Source: Coniferiporia sulphurascens
Taxonomy: Eukaryota; Basidiomycota; Agaricomycetes; Hymenochaetales; Hymenochaetaceae
Assembly: GCA_002794785.1 (NCBI GenBank)
Contig: NBBA01000018.1
Span: 682,001 to 746,000, forward strand
Reading direction: 5' to 3'
Length of the DNA stretch: 64,000 bases
Shown here: piece by piece, positions 11,301 to 21,325 of the stretch
Layout: the number at the start of each line of letters is the position of its first letter
Numbering within the stretch: the first letter of the stretch is position 1
Translations under genes and position numbers: made by a program
The notes under the pieces: generated by a model
What the model was told of the DNA's origin: nothing
What the model saw: the letters and a program-made list of their open reading frames with translations, nothing else
The model's database searches: none

Positions 11301-11791
11301 CAGTTGATTATCTCATAATGTATGAGCTAATAGTGCATATTATCTACTAATGCATAAAATCTGGTGGGGATGAGGTCCGTCCCCGCCAATTATGCAAAAA
11401 AATCCACTATCTCATAATGCATAAGTTTTGGAGGGTATTATGCATTAATAGGTGCTATTTTAGGCTGTCTGCAGGCTGTCTGTGTCCAAAGTTGAGAATA
11501 ATTTTATGGTTGCCAACCCCTAATTGGTTATACATTACCCTAAAACCCCTCCAGAAATAGATGTATTACAGGAATCTCATTCATTTCATTATGGTTACAC
11601 ATTACTTCCTCTTTGGGCTCTATGCTAAGTACACATTTGGCGATTTAAGTCACACAAATGTCACACAATCACACCATTTGTAATAAATGTCACGCTTAGT
11701 CATACATGCGTGACATCTGCTCATGAATAATATCTCTTAATGCATAGAAAAAACTGGGGACGGACCCTATGCATTATGAGATAATCAACTG
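11301..11791. mobile_element. Tc1/mariner-type (pogo-like) MITE with TA target duplication
   Basis: Perfect 20-bp terminal inverted repeats begin CAGTTGATTATCTC (11301-11320) and end with the complement (11772-11791). Each is flanked by TA (11299-11300 and 11792-11793). The length is 491 bp with no transposase. A CAGT start and TA duplication are the hallmarks of Tc1/mariner and pogo elements. The ends carry further subterminal repeats of CATTATGAGAT and GGGGACGGACC. Confidence 0.88.
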
Positions 11792-11829
11792 TAAGTCCAT
11801 GGAATAGGAAAAAGACAAAACTTACTACT

Positions 11830-13070
11830 AGTAATGTTCCACATATTGCTCTCAACAAGCATTGGCCTGCCCGCAAAACCGGCAATCTGGTAGCCATAGT
11901 CCCATCAGCTCATGATGGACACCATCTCCGGAGTATTCTGCCTAAGGTAGTAGTACGCCTCACGGTAATCATCGATGATGTGCTTTGATCCGTCGGGATT
12001 GCTCAAGGAAAGTACAACAGACGGTGACAAGTATGCATCGGCAATAACCCATGTACAATGCAGAACAAATGTATAGAGCATCGTAAGCGCATTCATGATC
12101 ACAACCAAGCGTGTTAGAGCCCAAAAATGCCCCCCTGTTTGTCTCCCTCGCCCGGGAGGAGTTTGCGAGTTTGGACGAAAAAAGGTTACCAGACGAGGAC
12201 GCCAACACATTTCAGACTTCTTGGTCTTTTTAGACGGAGTAGATGGAGTAACGGCCGACGATTCTCTGGAATCAGCAACGCTCTTCATCTCCTCCTCAGA
12301 TACCTCACTATCCGGCTCAACGGGGTCCATGTACCATTCGAAGTAGACTCGAAAGTGCGACTGCGGCAGTGACACATACACAGGGCGTAAGTGTGAGCAT
12401 AAGCCTAACCATGACGCCAGCGAAGTAGTAGCTTGCCACTAGTGCGTAAATTATCACAAAGACATGTTCACCATGCAATTCGTTGAAGCAGAGATAAACA
12501 CCTGCGGGGAAGAGTACGATGAGGAAGTGCAAGGCCATGAAGAACAACGGCCAGGCGGTCGGCTGGTGCACTGACACGGAGGCAATGATAGGAATGTATT
12601 TCTTCGCATAGCCTGTGTCCTATAGGGAGTAGAAGCGACCTGTCCAAGGTGCAATCGATCCGTTCATAGTAAGGGCACCGAAAACCAACGCGCCGGCTAC
12701 GCTGAGCACAACGAAAAACACGCGGAATAATGCCTGAAACTGTTTTGAGGAGACGTTCGAGCGGACGAGATCCGTGAAAGCGACGAGCTGAAGGAGGCCG
12801 AAGACTCCCAGCGCGGCCATATTCTCACTTGTGCGGACGGGCTGAAAGCCAACGAAAGGCACTTGCATTCTCGTAAGAGTACCAACGGCATACCAAGAGG
12901 AATAGACCACGCAGAAGCGATTAGAGTAGCGGCCCATGAGCAGGAGAACTAACGAGTGTAAGGGTAATATAGTGCACAGGAAGCACATACGCACCATCGG
13001 AAGCCAATGAGTGAAAACTGGGAGGTAGTCCCGAAGAGCCGGTAACGGTAATTAAATGTATGCTGTCATC
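11830..13070 (-). pseudogene. STT3: Decayed STT3 (oligosaccharyltransferase catalytic subunit) fragment
   Basis: STT3 is the ER-membrane catalytic subunit that transfers N-glycans. Recognisable pieces in order: LLLMGRYSN, QVPFVGFQPVRTSE, LGVFGLLQLVAF, APWTGRFYSL, SVHQPTAWP, FLIVLFPAGVYLCF, HVFVIIYALVASYYFAGVMVRL, TLTP, SPSVVL, HIIDDYREAYYYLRQNTPE, then YGYQIAGF. It is broken: a frame change near 12985; a TAG where FYSLW expects Trp (about 12617); a frameshift after the TLTP block (about 12330); and a TGA for the first Trp of the catalytic WWDYG motif (about 11908). N- and C-terminal parts are missing. Both nonsense changes are TGG to TAG/TGA. No introns are evident in the remaining fragment. 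Confidence 0.85.
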
Positions 13071-13418
13071 AAAAGCGAAACACAGAGCTTTAGGGGAGCA
13101 GCCAGGCAATTCACGTAAAGCTGTACAGTCAGACCAGCAGTAGAGGAGGACGAACGAGATTTTGCAGGAGTCACGTAACTGCTTGCATGTCATACACCAA
13201 AAAGGAGATTTTCAAAAAGACGCCTAACCACAAAAAGAAACAAAATGAACCAAAGGTATGGAAGTGAAACGCGCGGCAAGTCGGCAATTCAAATAAAGCA
13301 AATAATTTTCTAAAGTAGGTAAAAGTCCGATGTTCGGTTGATTCATAAGGAATTTGTAACGCCGGTAATTTCCCTGAGTTATCACCACACAGAACCCTCA
13401 ACCTAAAGGTATCGGGAA

Positions 13419-13682
13419 TTTCCTCTGGTGGGCGCTTCCTAGCTTTTTAAAGAAAGTTGCCTTGTGTTTTTCTTTGGGGTAATGGTTATCGCTTTTCAGT
13501 CTCCGAAGGTCTCTCAAATAAATCACGAACACCGACATGACAGACGTGGCGCGCTAAGAAAGGAATCGCCTGTATACTCCCGTCGTTTAAAACAACTGAA
13601 GCGAAGTGCGGATGTGGATGCATGGACGCGGGATGATAATTGTACGAGTGTATTGGTAAATGTCATAACGTGGTAAACAACG
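13419..13682. repeat. Duplicated 3' flank of the WPDD-family gene (repeat of 10113-10427)
   Basis: Nearly identical to the region after copy 1, so copies 1 and 2 arose by duplication of a block of about 800 bp. The STT3 pseudogene and the TA-flanked MITE now lie between them. Confidence 0.8.
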
Positions 13683-14180
13683 CTAATAATGAAGTGGGTA
13701 CTCCTCTATGCCGATAATCCACTGGCGAGGAACAGTCGCCCACATATTCTTTATCTCTTCGTCAGAGTAATCATATTGCTTCAACCATTCAACCGCTCTC
13801 TTGTCTTCCTCTTCTTCATTAGGTACAAGCGGGACTTCCGTGAATTTGTTCAGTGTCTCCGTGAGCGATGGCTCTGGGCGAACGATGAGGAACCACTGAT
13901 GGCCGAATTCCGCGCGAGGGTGATCGTCTGGCCAATGTACGATCAAGGCACCGAGTAAGGCCTGGCATTTCCGCCCCTTCATAAGAATCGACCCTGCTTC
14001 AAAACCGATACGACTTTCGGGATCCTCTACGTAGGATTTGTTATATTTCTGGATGGTTCGAGTGCGGAGGCTACGGAGCGCATCTTCGGAAAGAGCGAAG
14101 CCTGCGAATTTGTAAAATACTGAATGACGTTAACCTGATGAACCAAGGAAGTTAGGATGGAGTCACATACCGGTCTTCAT
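13683..14180 (-). CDS. WPDD-family small protein, copy 2 (148 aa)
   Basis: Same two-exon plan as copy 1: first exon 14171-14180 (MKT plus one base), intron 14120-14170 (51 nt, GTATGT...CAG), second exon 13683-14119. The protein has VFYKFAGFALSEDALRSL, SYVEDP, MKGRKCQALLGALIV, HWPDDHPRAEFGHQW, FLIVRPEPSLTE, an EEEEDKRA acidic stretch, EWLKQYDYSDEEIKNMW and the C-terminus IEEYPLHY. It is closest to copy 1. No stops or frameshifts. Unknown function; soluble by composition. Confidence 0.75.
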
Positions 14181-14430
14181 TGCTAGAACTGGGGAAAGTT
14201 GTAAACGGTAAGATTGCTAGCGGGACTCGTGCGGTGATGAGTTGCTATATATTAACCACACGTAAGTCATCACGTGCATCACCGAAGCCGCCGGGACGCC
14301 ACCTAACTTGAAGTAGTAAACGGCTCTTGTTCTCTTGTTATCTGAGCCCCGTATTATTTTCTCCTCCCTTATTGTTCTATATGTTCTTCTTTTCTTGTCT
14401 CTTGTCATTTTCTGCTTTAAACATAAAAAC

Positions 14431-14461
14431 TAAGTGGCGCCATGATGTTTGGCGCCACTTA
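14431..14461. repeat. Perfect 11-bp hairpin
   Basis: TAAGTGGCGCC (14431-14441) and GGCGCCACTTA (14451-14461) with a 9-nt loop, between two divergently transcribed genes. No U-tract follows. Confidence 0.6.
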
Positions 14462-14587
14462 CTACGGCATAGCGGCTGTCCCGGGCGGCCCTCAGGCTAG
14501 CATCCTGATACATGTATATTGACTTTTTTTGTAAGGCTGCTCTTGTTTTTTTCTTAATTTGTGTCGTATTCGTATGGGCAGCAGGTG

Positions 14588-14594
14588 TATAAAA
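14588..14594 (+). promoter_or_regulatory. TATA box
   Basis: TATAAAA lies 77 bp upstream of the ATG at 14671, a plausible core-promoter position for a fungal gene. Confidence 0.5.
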
Positions 14595-14670
14595 GCCAGC
14601 AAATGTTTAAGGGAGAATACATCGGAATCTCATCGCTATCTTGTTCAAAATTTCAACACTTGACTTCGAT

Positions 14671-15475
14671 ATGGCTCATCACATACTGGCGCCACAGCCT
14701 GTTGGTCGAAGCCTCATCCTTCCTCCCGCGCCTGATCTTCCAGCGGTGTGTACTCTTTCCGATTATAAAAACTTAAACTCATGAATAAGGATTTTGCCAG
14801 ATTGGTGCTGTACCTCATCCCCGTGTTGTCCAGGATGGAGACTATCAACACCTCTATATTCAGCCTTGGCATCAGTCCCGCTTGACTGCCCAGTTTACCC
14901 AGGAGCCTCCCACGAACCTCGAGTACTCCGCCTATGGCCCCATTAACCGACTACTAAACGACCAATTTCTCTCGGCCTGGAAATTTTTGGTCAAGCCTCA
15001 AGGTGTCCTCCGTAAACAGCTCAAGGATGATAATCTTGCAAAGATGGAGAACAAAACTTCCAACGGCGGATTTGGAGGTGCACCCGCGTTTCTTCCAGAC
15101 TTCATCATTTCGAAAGGCGGCCCAACTTTGATTGACGATGTGGTATTGGCCATTGTCGAGGTCAAAAGGCCTGCTGATAACAGCACTGAATATCTTAAAC
15201 AAATATCAGAAGCCAAGATTTTCTCTTACCTTGGAAGGGCTGCACTGGAGCCCGCTGTTGTTAAACACCTGTATGGATTCCTCATCATCGGAAACGAGGC
15301 TACCACATATTGGCTTAATACTCAAGATTACCGTGAAGCTCCAGAGGATACTCTACCCATACAAGTTAGCGTTACTTCTACTGATGGACCAGAATTCAAG
15401 GACCAACTCTTTGCAATAGCTTGGAGTTATCGGGGTGATGTTACTTTAAATTGGTTTTCGGAGGACGTTGCCTAA
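14671..15475 (+). CDS. PD-(D/E)XK nuclease-like protein (249 aa)
   Basis: Two exons: 14671-14745 and 14801-15475, with a 55-nt intron (GTGTGT...CCAG). Seen: LPDFIISKGGP (candidate catalytic Asp), followed about 15 residues later by AIVEVKRP (Glu-x-Lys). This spacing is typical of PD-(D/E)XK-fold nucleases and of the many short proteins with this fold in mushroom genomes. Other segments: YGPINRLLNDQFL, AKIFSYLGRA, HLYGFLIIGNEATTYWL. No signal peptide. Nuclease activity is not proven; many fungal members are inactive or of unknown role. Complete frame, no decay. A TATA box lies just upstream. Confidence 0.7.
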
Positions 15476-16409
15476 GAAATGACGCTAGATGTTATCTAGT
15501 ATTATTAGTACTGTTACTTTTGCTGCCATCTTGTCTATTAACGACTCGGATCTTGAACCGTGTAATTGGATCGGGTTTTGTGGCCTGCCTGATGTTCGGC
15601 TTTGTTACCTTATCTTCCTGCAGTGGCGAGTGTGTGCCGTTCTCACTAACCAACTCATCTCCGGAAGTGCTGTACATCAGGTGAAGTTATAAGTTATGGT
15701 TGGAAGAAAATGATGAATCGGAAACCACGACACCTCTGCCAGACTTTTTGTGGAGGCACACAAGTGAGCCGCGAGCCAACAGAGACACAGACCAGGTCAG
15801 TTCCATGCAGATGCGCTCCTTTAAATGAAAGAAATTGTGCTTTCTGTTGGCAATTGTTCGTGCCCCTGGCTTTCTGACCGGCAGACGTGCGTTAAGACGC
15901 TGCACCATCTCCATCTCCATTATAGTCCGGTAGAGAGGATAATGCTTGTCGACAACGACAGCGCAACAAACTTGAGCTGGTCGAGGGCATGTTGATAAAG
16001 AAGTCGACTTACCAGCTAATAGTGAGGGTACAGTGCCTGGCGTATACATTATTCCAGCCTTCGTTTCGAATCCACTTTACAATATCCTAGGGAACAGCAC
16101 ACATCCCCGACAAATCGACCCTCTGACAAGAGGATGTGGTATCAGAACATACATGAACGTTCAGCTTTACTGTATCGCCGCCTATTAGCGGCTTTTTGCT
16201 GCTTAACTTACTTTTACCTCTTACTTTGGCACGCTAACTGGCGGCGTCCGTTGATTTGAGGCTACAACTGCAGCCGGAAAACTCAAATACAGACCCGTCG
16301 CCTGTGACCACATTGCACTTCTGTCGGTAAAAAGTGAAGCATACAGAATGTAAATACATGGACGCAGGATGGTATAGTGGAAGACGTCACGTAGCAATAA
16401 ACTTCATGG

Positions 16410-16907
16410 TCAGTAATGAAGCGGGTAATCATCTAAATCGAAAATCCACTTGCGAGGAGCAGTCATCCACATCTCCTGCAACTCCTTGTCTGTATATCCG
16501 TATTCCTTCAGCCACTCAACAGCTCTCTTGTCTTCCTCTTCCTCATCAGGGACAAGCGGGACTTCGGTAAAGTTGTTCAGTGACTCCGTGAGCGAGGGCT
16601 CCGGGCGAACGATGAGGATCCACTGATGGCCGAATTTTGCGTTAGGATGGCCATCAGGCCAGTATACGAGGGGGAAACCGAGTGCAGCCCGGCGCTTCCG
16701 TCCATCTTGTAGGATTCGCGCCACGTCAAACCCGAGACGTCTTTCCGGATCATCTACATAGGAGTTGTTTGTCTTCTGGATCATTCGAGTGGCGAGGTTG
16801 TGGACGGCTTCATCGGTAAAAACAAAGCCTGCGAATTTGTAAAATACTGAATGACGTTAAGCCGATGAAACAAGGAGGTTAGGATGAAGTCACATACCGG
16901 TCTTCAT
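16410..16907 (-). CDS. WPDD-family small protein, copy 3 (148 aa)
   Basis: First exon 16898-16907, intron 16847-16897 (51 nt), second exon 16410-16846. The protein is more divergent than copies 1 and 2 (MIQKTNNSYVDDPERRLGF, YWPDGHPNAKFGHQW, ILIVRPEPSLTE, EWLKEYGYTDKELQEMW, DLDDYPLHY). It keeps every conserved block, the exon phase and the reading frame. Its upstream region is almost the same as that of copy 1. Function unknown. Confidence 0.75.
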
Positions 16908-17095
16908 CGCTAGAACTGGGGGAAAGCGTAAACAGCAAGACTACGCGAGTTGTTGCATGGTAATTTGAAGAGGAGAGCACCCGACGCACCGTCCGTACTG
17001 CGGAAAGTGCCGTAAATTTCAGCCACCAAGGTGTTCGGCCCGGGATACCGTGTCGTAATCGGCAAATTGCACAGCCTCTAAAAGCCTAATTCGTC
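16908..17095 (-). repeat. Upstream region shared with WPDD copy 1
   Basis: Near-identical to 10920-11114 until about GCCTAAT, where the two diverge. See the mosaic finding. Confidence 0.75.
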
Positions 17096-17299
17096 CCGGG
17101 CGGGTGTGTCCTGATTTGCCAAAGAAGATTCGACCTGGAGAGCCGTGAAGCTACTCTCATGAACGCATTGGAAAAGTGGCAAACAGTCATCGCTCTTCAG
17201 TTACTTGGCTTCTGGAAGACCTCACAAGTATGTTACGCACACTGACTGACAAATGTGGCTTTATATTAGTGAATGTTGTCATAACATACTATTGGTAAG

Positions 17300-17745
17300 C
17301 AAGTGGGCACTCCTCTAATCCGTCAATCTACTGATTAGGAGTACTCGTCCACATATTCTCTATTTCCTCGTTCGAACGCCCATATACAGTATATTCCTCC
17401 AATCACTCTACAGCTTTTCTGCCTTCCTTTTCTTCATCAAAGACAAGTAGGACTTCGGTAAAGTTGTAAAGTACCTCTGTAAGTGAAGGCTTCGAACGAA
17501 CGATGAGAAACCACCGCTCGCCGAATTCCGCGCGAGGGTGATCATCCGGCCAATGTTCATTGAAGATATTAGATATACCTCGGTAAGTCCACCCGATGAT
17601 AAAGGTTCGCCTCATTTCAATACCGAGTCAACTTTCGGGATCCGCTACGCGTGATTTTTTGCAAAACCCTCTGGGTAATTCGAGTGGAGAGGATACGAAG
17701 CCGTCGTCGGAAAGAATTAAGTCCGCGAACTTGTAGAATACTGGA
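17300..17745 (-). pseudogene. WPDD-family relic, copy 4
   Basis: The block HWPDDHPRAEFGERW-FLIVRSKPSLTE-NFTEV-DEEKEGRKAVE is clear (17403-17615). It is followed directly by an in-frame stop where the family has EWLK. Degenerate C-terminal similarity continues to about 17300. The N-terminal half (17620-17745) is recognisable only in pieces and out of frame. Confidence 0.75.
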
Positions 17746-18480
17746 GGACGTTATCACTGGGTCCAGATTCCAGAGAGATTACTGGAGTGCAGATACGTAT
17801 CAACCCCATTCTTCTTTTAGAACTTCCAGTGAAAGTGAGTGAAGATATGTGATAAATTCTTATATACTAATAGCTTCGTATAATTCATTAATACATGCGC
17901 GTAAGTCGCGAAGCGCGGCTAATGAACATACACTGTATGCCAACGTAATTGCGAGTTTGCCAGCCCTCATACATGTACGCGTTCATCTCTGACAGCCTGC
18001 ACCTTAGGAGTTATGGTTGGAAGAAAAAAATGGACCGACATAACACACTATTGCATAATAAAATGCTTGCAATTGCGTTTGTTATTGAGATGTCAAATGG
18101 CAAGCTCTGTTTCAGGCCCCCCGGCAGTGGCTCTGTGCGAATTTATGACGATATATAATCAGCTCTGTATTAAGCAGCTTTAGACACAACCTTCCTTAAA
18201 TAGAAACCGATTACAGAAAATAGCTGGAAGCAATGTCTCTCAAATTGTAACCAAGAAATCCTCGCATTTTGGAATGTGTGCACAAAATGTTCAAGTGGTG
18301 GTCTAGAAAGGATTTTGAAGATCGGCGGGGGCCTCATGAAGGATTCAAACTCCGAAAGCTAATATCACCACTGATGAATTGAGAAATCTTGCCGAGCACT
18401 TGCGCAGACAACGGCGCGACTGAATGCATAGAGTACCCTATGTATATCTAGCACACCCAGCTGCTGGCTGGTACTAACTT
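17746..18480. other. Intergenic; no gene seen
   Basis: AT-rich non-coding sequence. It is the likely promoter region of the FAM210-like gene. Confidence 0.4.
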
Positions 18481-19185
18481 ATGTCTCGATTTCTGCCACT
18501 ACCTGGAATGAAGGCTTTTGTCCCTCGGGCGTCCCTCTTTTCGCGCCCGCGCCCGCTCCCCCTCACGTCTCGCCTTGCATCTTCCTTTCACCAGCCTTTT
18601 TATATTCTTGCTGCGCGCTCAAAATGGCACCCTCAACTCCGTATGTTCAACTCTAGCCCATCCTTTCCTCCTCCTCCTCCTCCTCCTCCTCCTCCTCCTC
18701 CTCCTCCTTCGTCTGGACCCGAGCCAGAGACCGGCTCCGGGACCGACGCAACCTTTTCCCAACGCCTTAAACACCTTGTTAAGAAATACGGCTGGTACGC
18801 GCTGGGCGTTCATCTCGTCATTTCCGTGCTCGATTTCTCTGTCGCCTTCGCAGCGATCAACGTACTCGGCGAGGAGCAGGTCTTTCGCGTCACGCACGCC
18901 ATCAAGGATCTTATCAACTCTCTAGTGCATTCAACTCCTCCTGAGCCCAGCGCGCAGGAGGTCAAAATCGTGCCCTCTGGTGGGCGTGAGGGACTCTACG
19001 CTACACTCGTGCTCGCGTTCACCGTACACAGATTATTTATGCCTATCAGAGTGGGCCTGACAGCGGGGTTAACCCCGAAACTGGTTGGATGGCTGACGCG
19101 TAGGGGGTGGGCAAGAGGTGAGGGCGCTAAAAGGGCCGAGAGGGAGCTGCGCGAGAGGGTCCGTCGCGGGAGGGACAACAACTGA
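18481..19185 (+). CDS. FAM210/DUF1279-domain mitochondrial protein (234 aa)
   Basis: Single exon. Residues 1-60 are Arg/Ser-rich without acidic residues and look like a mitochondrial targeting sequence. A 15-residue polyproline run (about 63-77) is encoded by a CCT microsatellite (18664-18708). The DUF1279 domain follows (about 92-215): LKHLVKKYGWYALGVHLVIS, a membrane-spanning stretch, then LTAGLTPKLVGWLTRRGW and a strongly basic tail. FAM210/Nat2-type proteins sit in the inner mitochondrial membrane and influence mitochondrial translation. The role here is inferred from the domain. Confidence 0.8.
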   Translation: MSRFLPLPGMKAFVPRASLFSRPRPLPLTSRLASSFHQPFYILAARSKWHPQLRMFNSSPSFPPPPPPPPPPPPPPSSGPEPETGSGTDATFSQRLKHLVKKYGWYALGVHLVISVLDFSVAFAAINVLGEEQVFRVTHAIKDLINSLVHSTPPEPSAQEVKIVPSGGREGLYATLVLAFTVHRLFMPIRVGLTAGLTPKLVGWLTRRGWARGEGAKRAERELRERVRRGRDNN

Positions 19186-19724
19186 AATGATCGACTTGAG
19201 TTCGGCTCGAAGTCTGGACGACGAAGCACTTAGAGATCATGGCGAGAACTTATCATACTACTCACCCAACAGTACAATGATTATTTTGATCAGTACGTCG
19301 CATTCTCCTCGGATAGTATCAATACAAGCTGAGCCTTGCTGTAGAACTACAGACCAGACCGAAAATATGCGGTTTGTCACGTTGGTACAGACAAACTATT
19401 CGAATTGACGCTACCTGAAAGTGCCATTAGGTAAAATACTAAGACACTAGGGACGTCGCGGCCACCAACTGAGGCCAAGGCATGGCGACAAGCTAACAAT
19501 TGTGAATGCAGAGCATTTGAATTGCTGAAAGATGCCTTCATTGACCAGCTCTTCAGGCCCCTGTCTGTAAAGTAAACCGTGTCCTATCCTATCTCGTCCG
19601 CGGTCAAAATACACCCACACGTCCATACGCATTGGCGTTGCACGCCACGCAAAAGCTGACAAATGCTCCCACGACAGAGAACTCATCATCTTCAGAAGTA
19701 ACAGCAGTAAATGCTATTGATATT

Positions 19725-19860
19725 CGTTACCTTGGCGAGGAGCAGTCGTCCACATATTTTCTATTTCCTCATCCGAACACACAAATCGCTTCAACCATTC
19801 AATTGCTCTCCTAGTATCTTCCCGCTCTTCTTCATTGGCATGGACAAATAGGACCGAAGT
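19725..19860 (-). pseudogene. WPDD-family relic, copy 5 (C-terminal fragment)
   Basis: Read on the minus strand, the fragment NEEEREDTRRAIEWLKRF...SDEEIENMWTTAPRQG matches the acidic and C-terminal blocks of the family. The N-terminal half is absent. It abuts the metacaspase relic. Confidence 0.65.
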
Positions 19861-19892
19861 TACTCAGTGTAAACAGACGGTATGATCTTTGT

Positions 19893-20120
19893 AATGCAGG
19901 ACCCAGCTGCACGGAGTCCAGACGGCAGATGATGCAAATCCCGGGCCGCAGATCGGAACATTTACCATTATGATAAACGTTGCATCTTTTAATACAGGCA
20001 ATTCGGCGCAGCTATAAAGCACGCACGCAATCATATGTCAACGTCCGTTCGTCGAATTGGATGCTGATACTTAATTATGTTTGTAGAATATGGTCACTTT
20101 GTTTGATTTACTGTATAAGA
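19893..20120 (+). pseudogene. Metacaspase 3'-end relic
   Basis: Aligns over about 220 bp with the last three exons and introns of metacaspases B and C: GCAG/GACCCAGCTGC..., the ...GCGCAG/CTATAAAGCACGCACGCAATC exon, and the TTTGTAG acceptor before the final exon. The exon equivalent to LSSTHAI now has a stop, and its donor is AT instead of GT. Only the 3' end is present. It lies at the end of the inverted duplication and points towards SSP1. Confidence 0.75.
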
Positions 20121-20500
20121 ATCTTAAAGATGGTGATTCTTTGGCTGATTTTCTTGGGGACAGTCTACAGGGAAGAGGGCGCGCAACGGGGTTTCACAAC
20201 AGTGACATTGTATTTCTATAAGTAAATATGCGTACTTTGCCGCTCAAACATGTATTTCCCTCTCCCCTATCTCAGTAAAGCACATAGGTCGATGATACTT
20301 CCCTCCCCCTTTCCTTCTACGAAAAGGGGAACATAAACGATATAACATATAGTGAACGAGCCCAAGAGAAAGCAGGCTACCATCACCCGGGCGCGAAGAA
20401 AAGTAAAATCAAGTCCCACACCAAAATATTGAACCTCGGAGAAGAAGATTTTCAGGGGCTAAACCGACAGCTTCTGAAACAGGCCGGCGACGATCGACGG

Positions 20501-21224
20501 TTAAGATTTACCAAGGCTGCTGGCGGCGGATACAAGACTTATGATGGCGGTCACAAGTTCCAAGACGGAGGTTACAAGTTCCAAAGGATTCGGCGCGTCG
20601 GCATTGCTGATATCTGACACTGGTGACAGACTTTGACCGTCTACGGGAACAAGATTGGACACAGCCGGAATGCTGAATGCTCCCTGCGAATCAGGAGAAA
20701 TAAGCATCACCAGAAATCAGTTATGCCATGTAGAGCACTTACCAATAGAACTGATAAGCTAGCTTCCAATGGCGCGCCACCACTGGAACTATTACCACCA
20801 GAAATGACCACAGTTGCGTTCCCACCGAGTTGTGTGATTTGCGTAGTTGCCTGCTGGACACTCTGTGTAATGGATTCGATATTCTGGACGATGAGCGTGG
20901 TGGAGCCGTTGTTCGCATTTGCGGCGGTTTCTAGTAACATACCGCATCAGGATAAGTGCAAAGTTTGAAAGCGTAGAGAAAATGGGAGAACATCGGATAC
21001 GAATTGCGAAGGACATGGCGAGACTCACGCATTGCACCGACGAGGGGCTGAACTTGGGACACGAGGCCCTGGATAATCGCAGATGCGGGCGATACTGGAC
21101 TGGCTACTTGTCTGCCTGCAACGGACATGTCGCGTGCTATGGCGCTCTCGGCGAGACTGCGTGCATTACAGAATGTAAAGCAGGCGAGACAGATAACAAG
21201 CTCGATGATGCTGGACGTGCGCAT
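20501..21224 (-). CDS. Small secreted protein SSP1 (188 aa, 3 exons)
   Basis: Exons 21029-21224, 20743-20930 and 20501-20683. Introns are 21 bp-scale phase 1 (20931-21028) and phase 0 (20684-20742, GTAAGT...CGCAG). Seen: an N-terminal hydrophobic signal peptide (MRTSSIIELVICLACFTFCNA), then a mature protein rich in Ser, Ala, Val and Gln. Blocks: SAIIQGLVSQVQPL, NANNGST, QNIESITQSVQQATTQITQL, a Gly/Ser patch, NADAPNPLELVTSVLELVTA and C-terminal SLGKS. There are few cysteines after cleavage. This suggests a cell-wall-associated or apoplastic protein. No named family is recognised. Paralogues are SSP2 and SSP3. SSP1 shares about 0.8 kb of upstream DNA with SSP3. Confidence 0.82.
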
Positions 21225-21318
21225 GGTTGAGGAAGTTTGGTAAGTGTAGAGGGTTTTGGCGTATGGCAAAGGATTGCAGCAAAAATTCGCTGTGATGTAG
21301 ACGATAGGGACGGCAGGC

Positions 21319-21325
21319 TTTTATC
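21319..21325 (-). promoter_or_regulatory. TATA box of SSP1
   Basis: GATAAAA/TATA-like element followed by GCCTGC on the minus strand, about 95 bp from the ATG. All three SSP genes have this spacing. Confidence 0.5.

Noticed and set aside
17868..17895. loxP-like string (CTTCGTATAATTCATTAAT)
   Set aside because: Only a partial match to one arm and no inverted partner arm; AT-rich chance similarity.
15688..18030. 18-bp match GTTATGGTTGGAAGAAAA at 15.7 and 18.0 kb
   Set aside because: Flanks do not align convincingly; too short to call a repeat.
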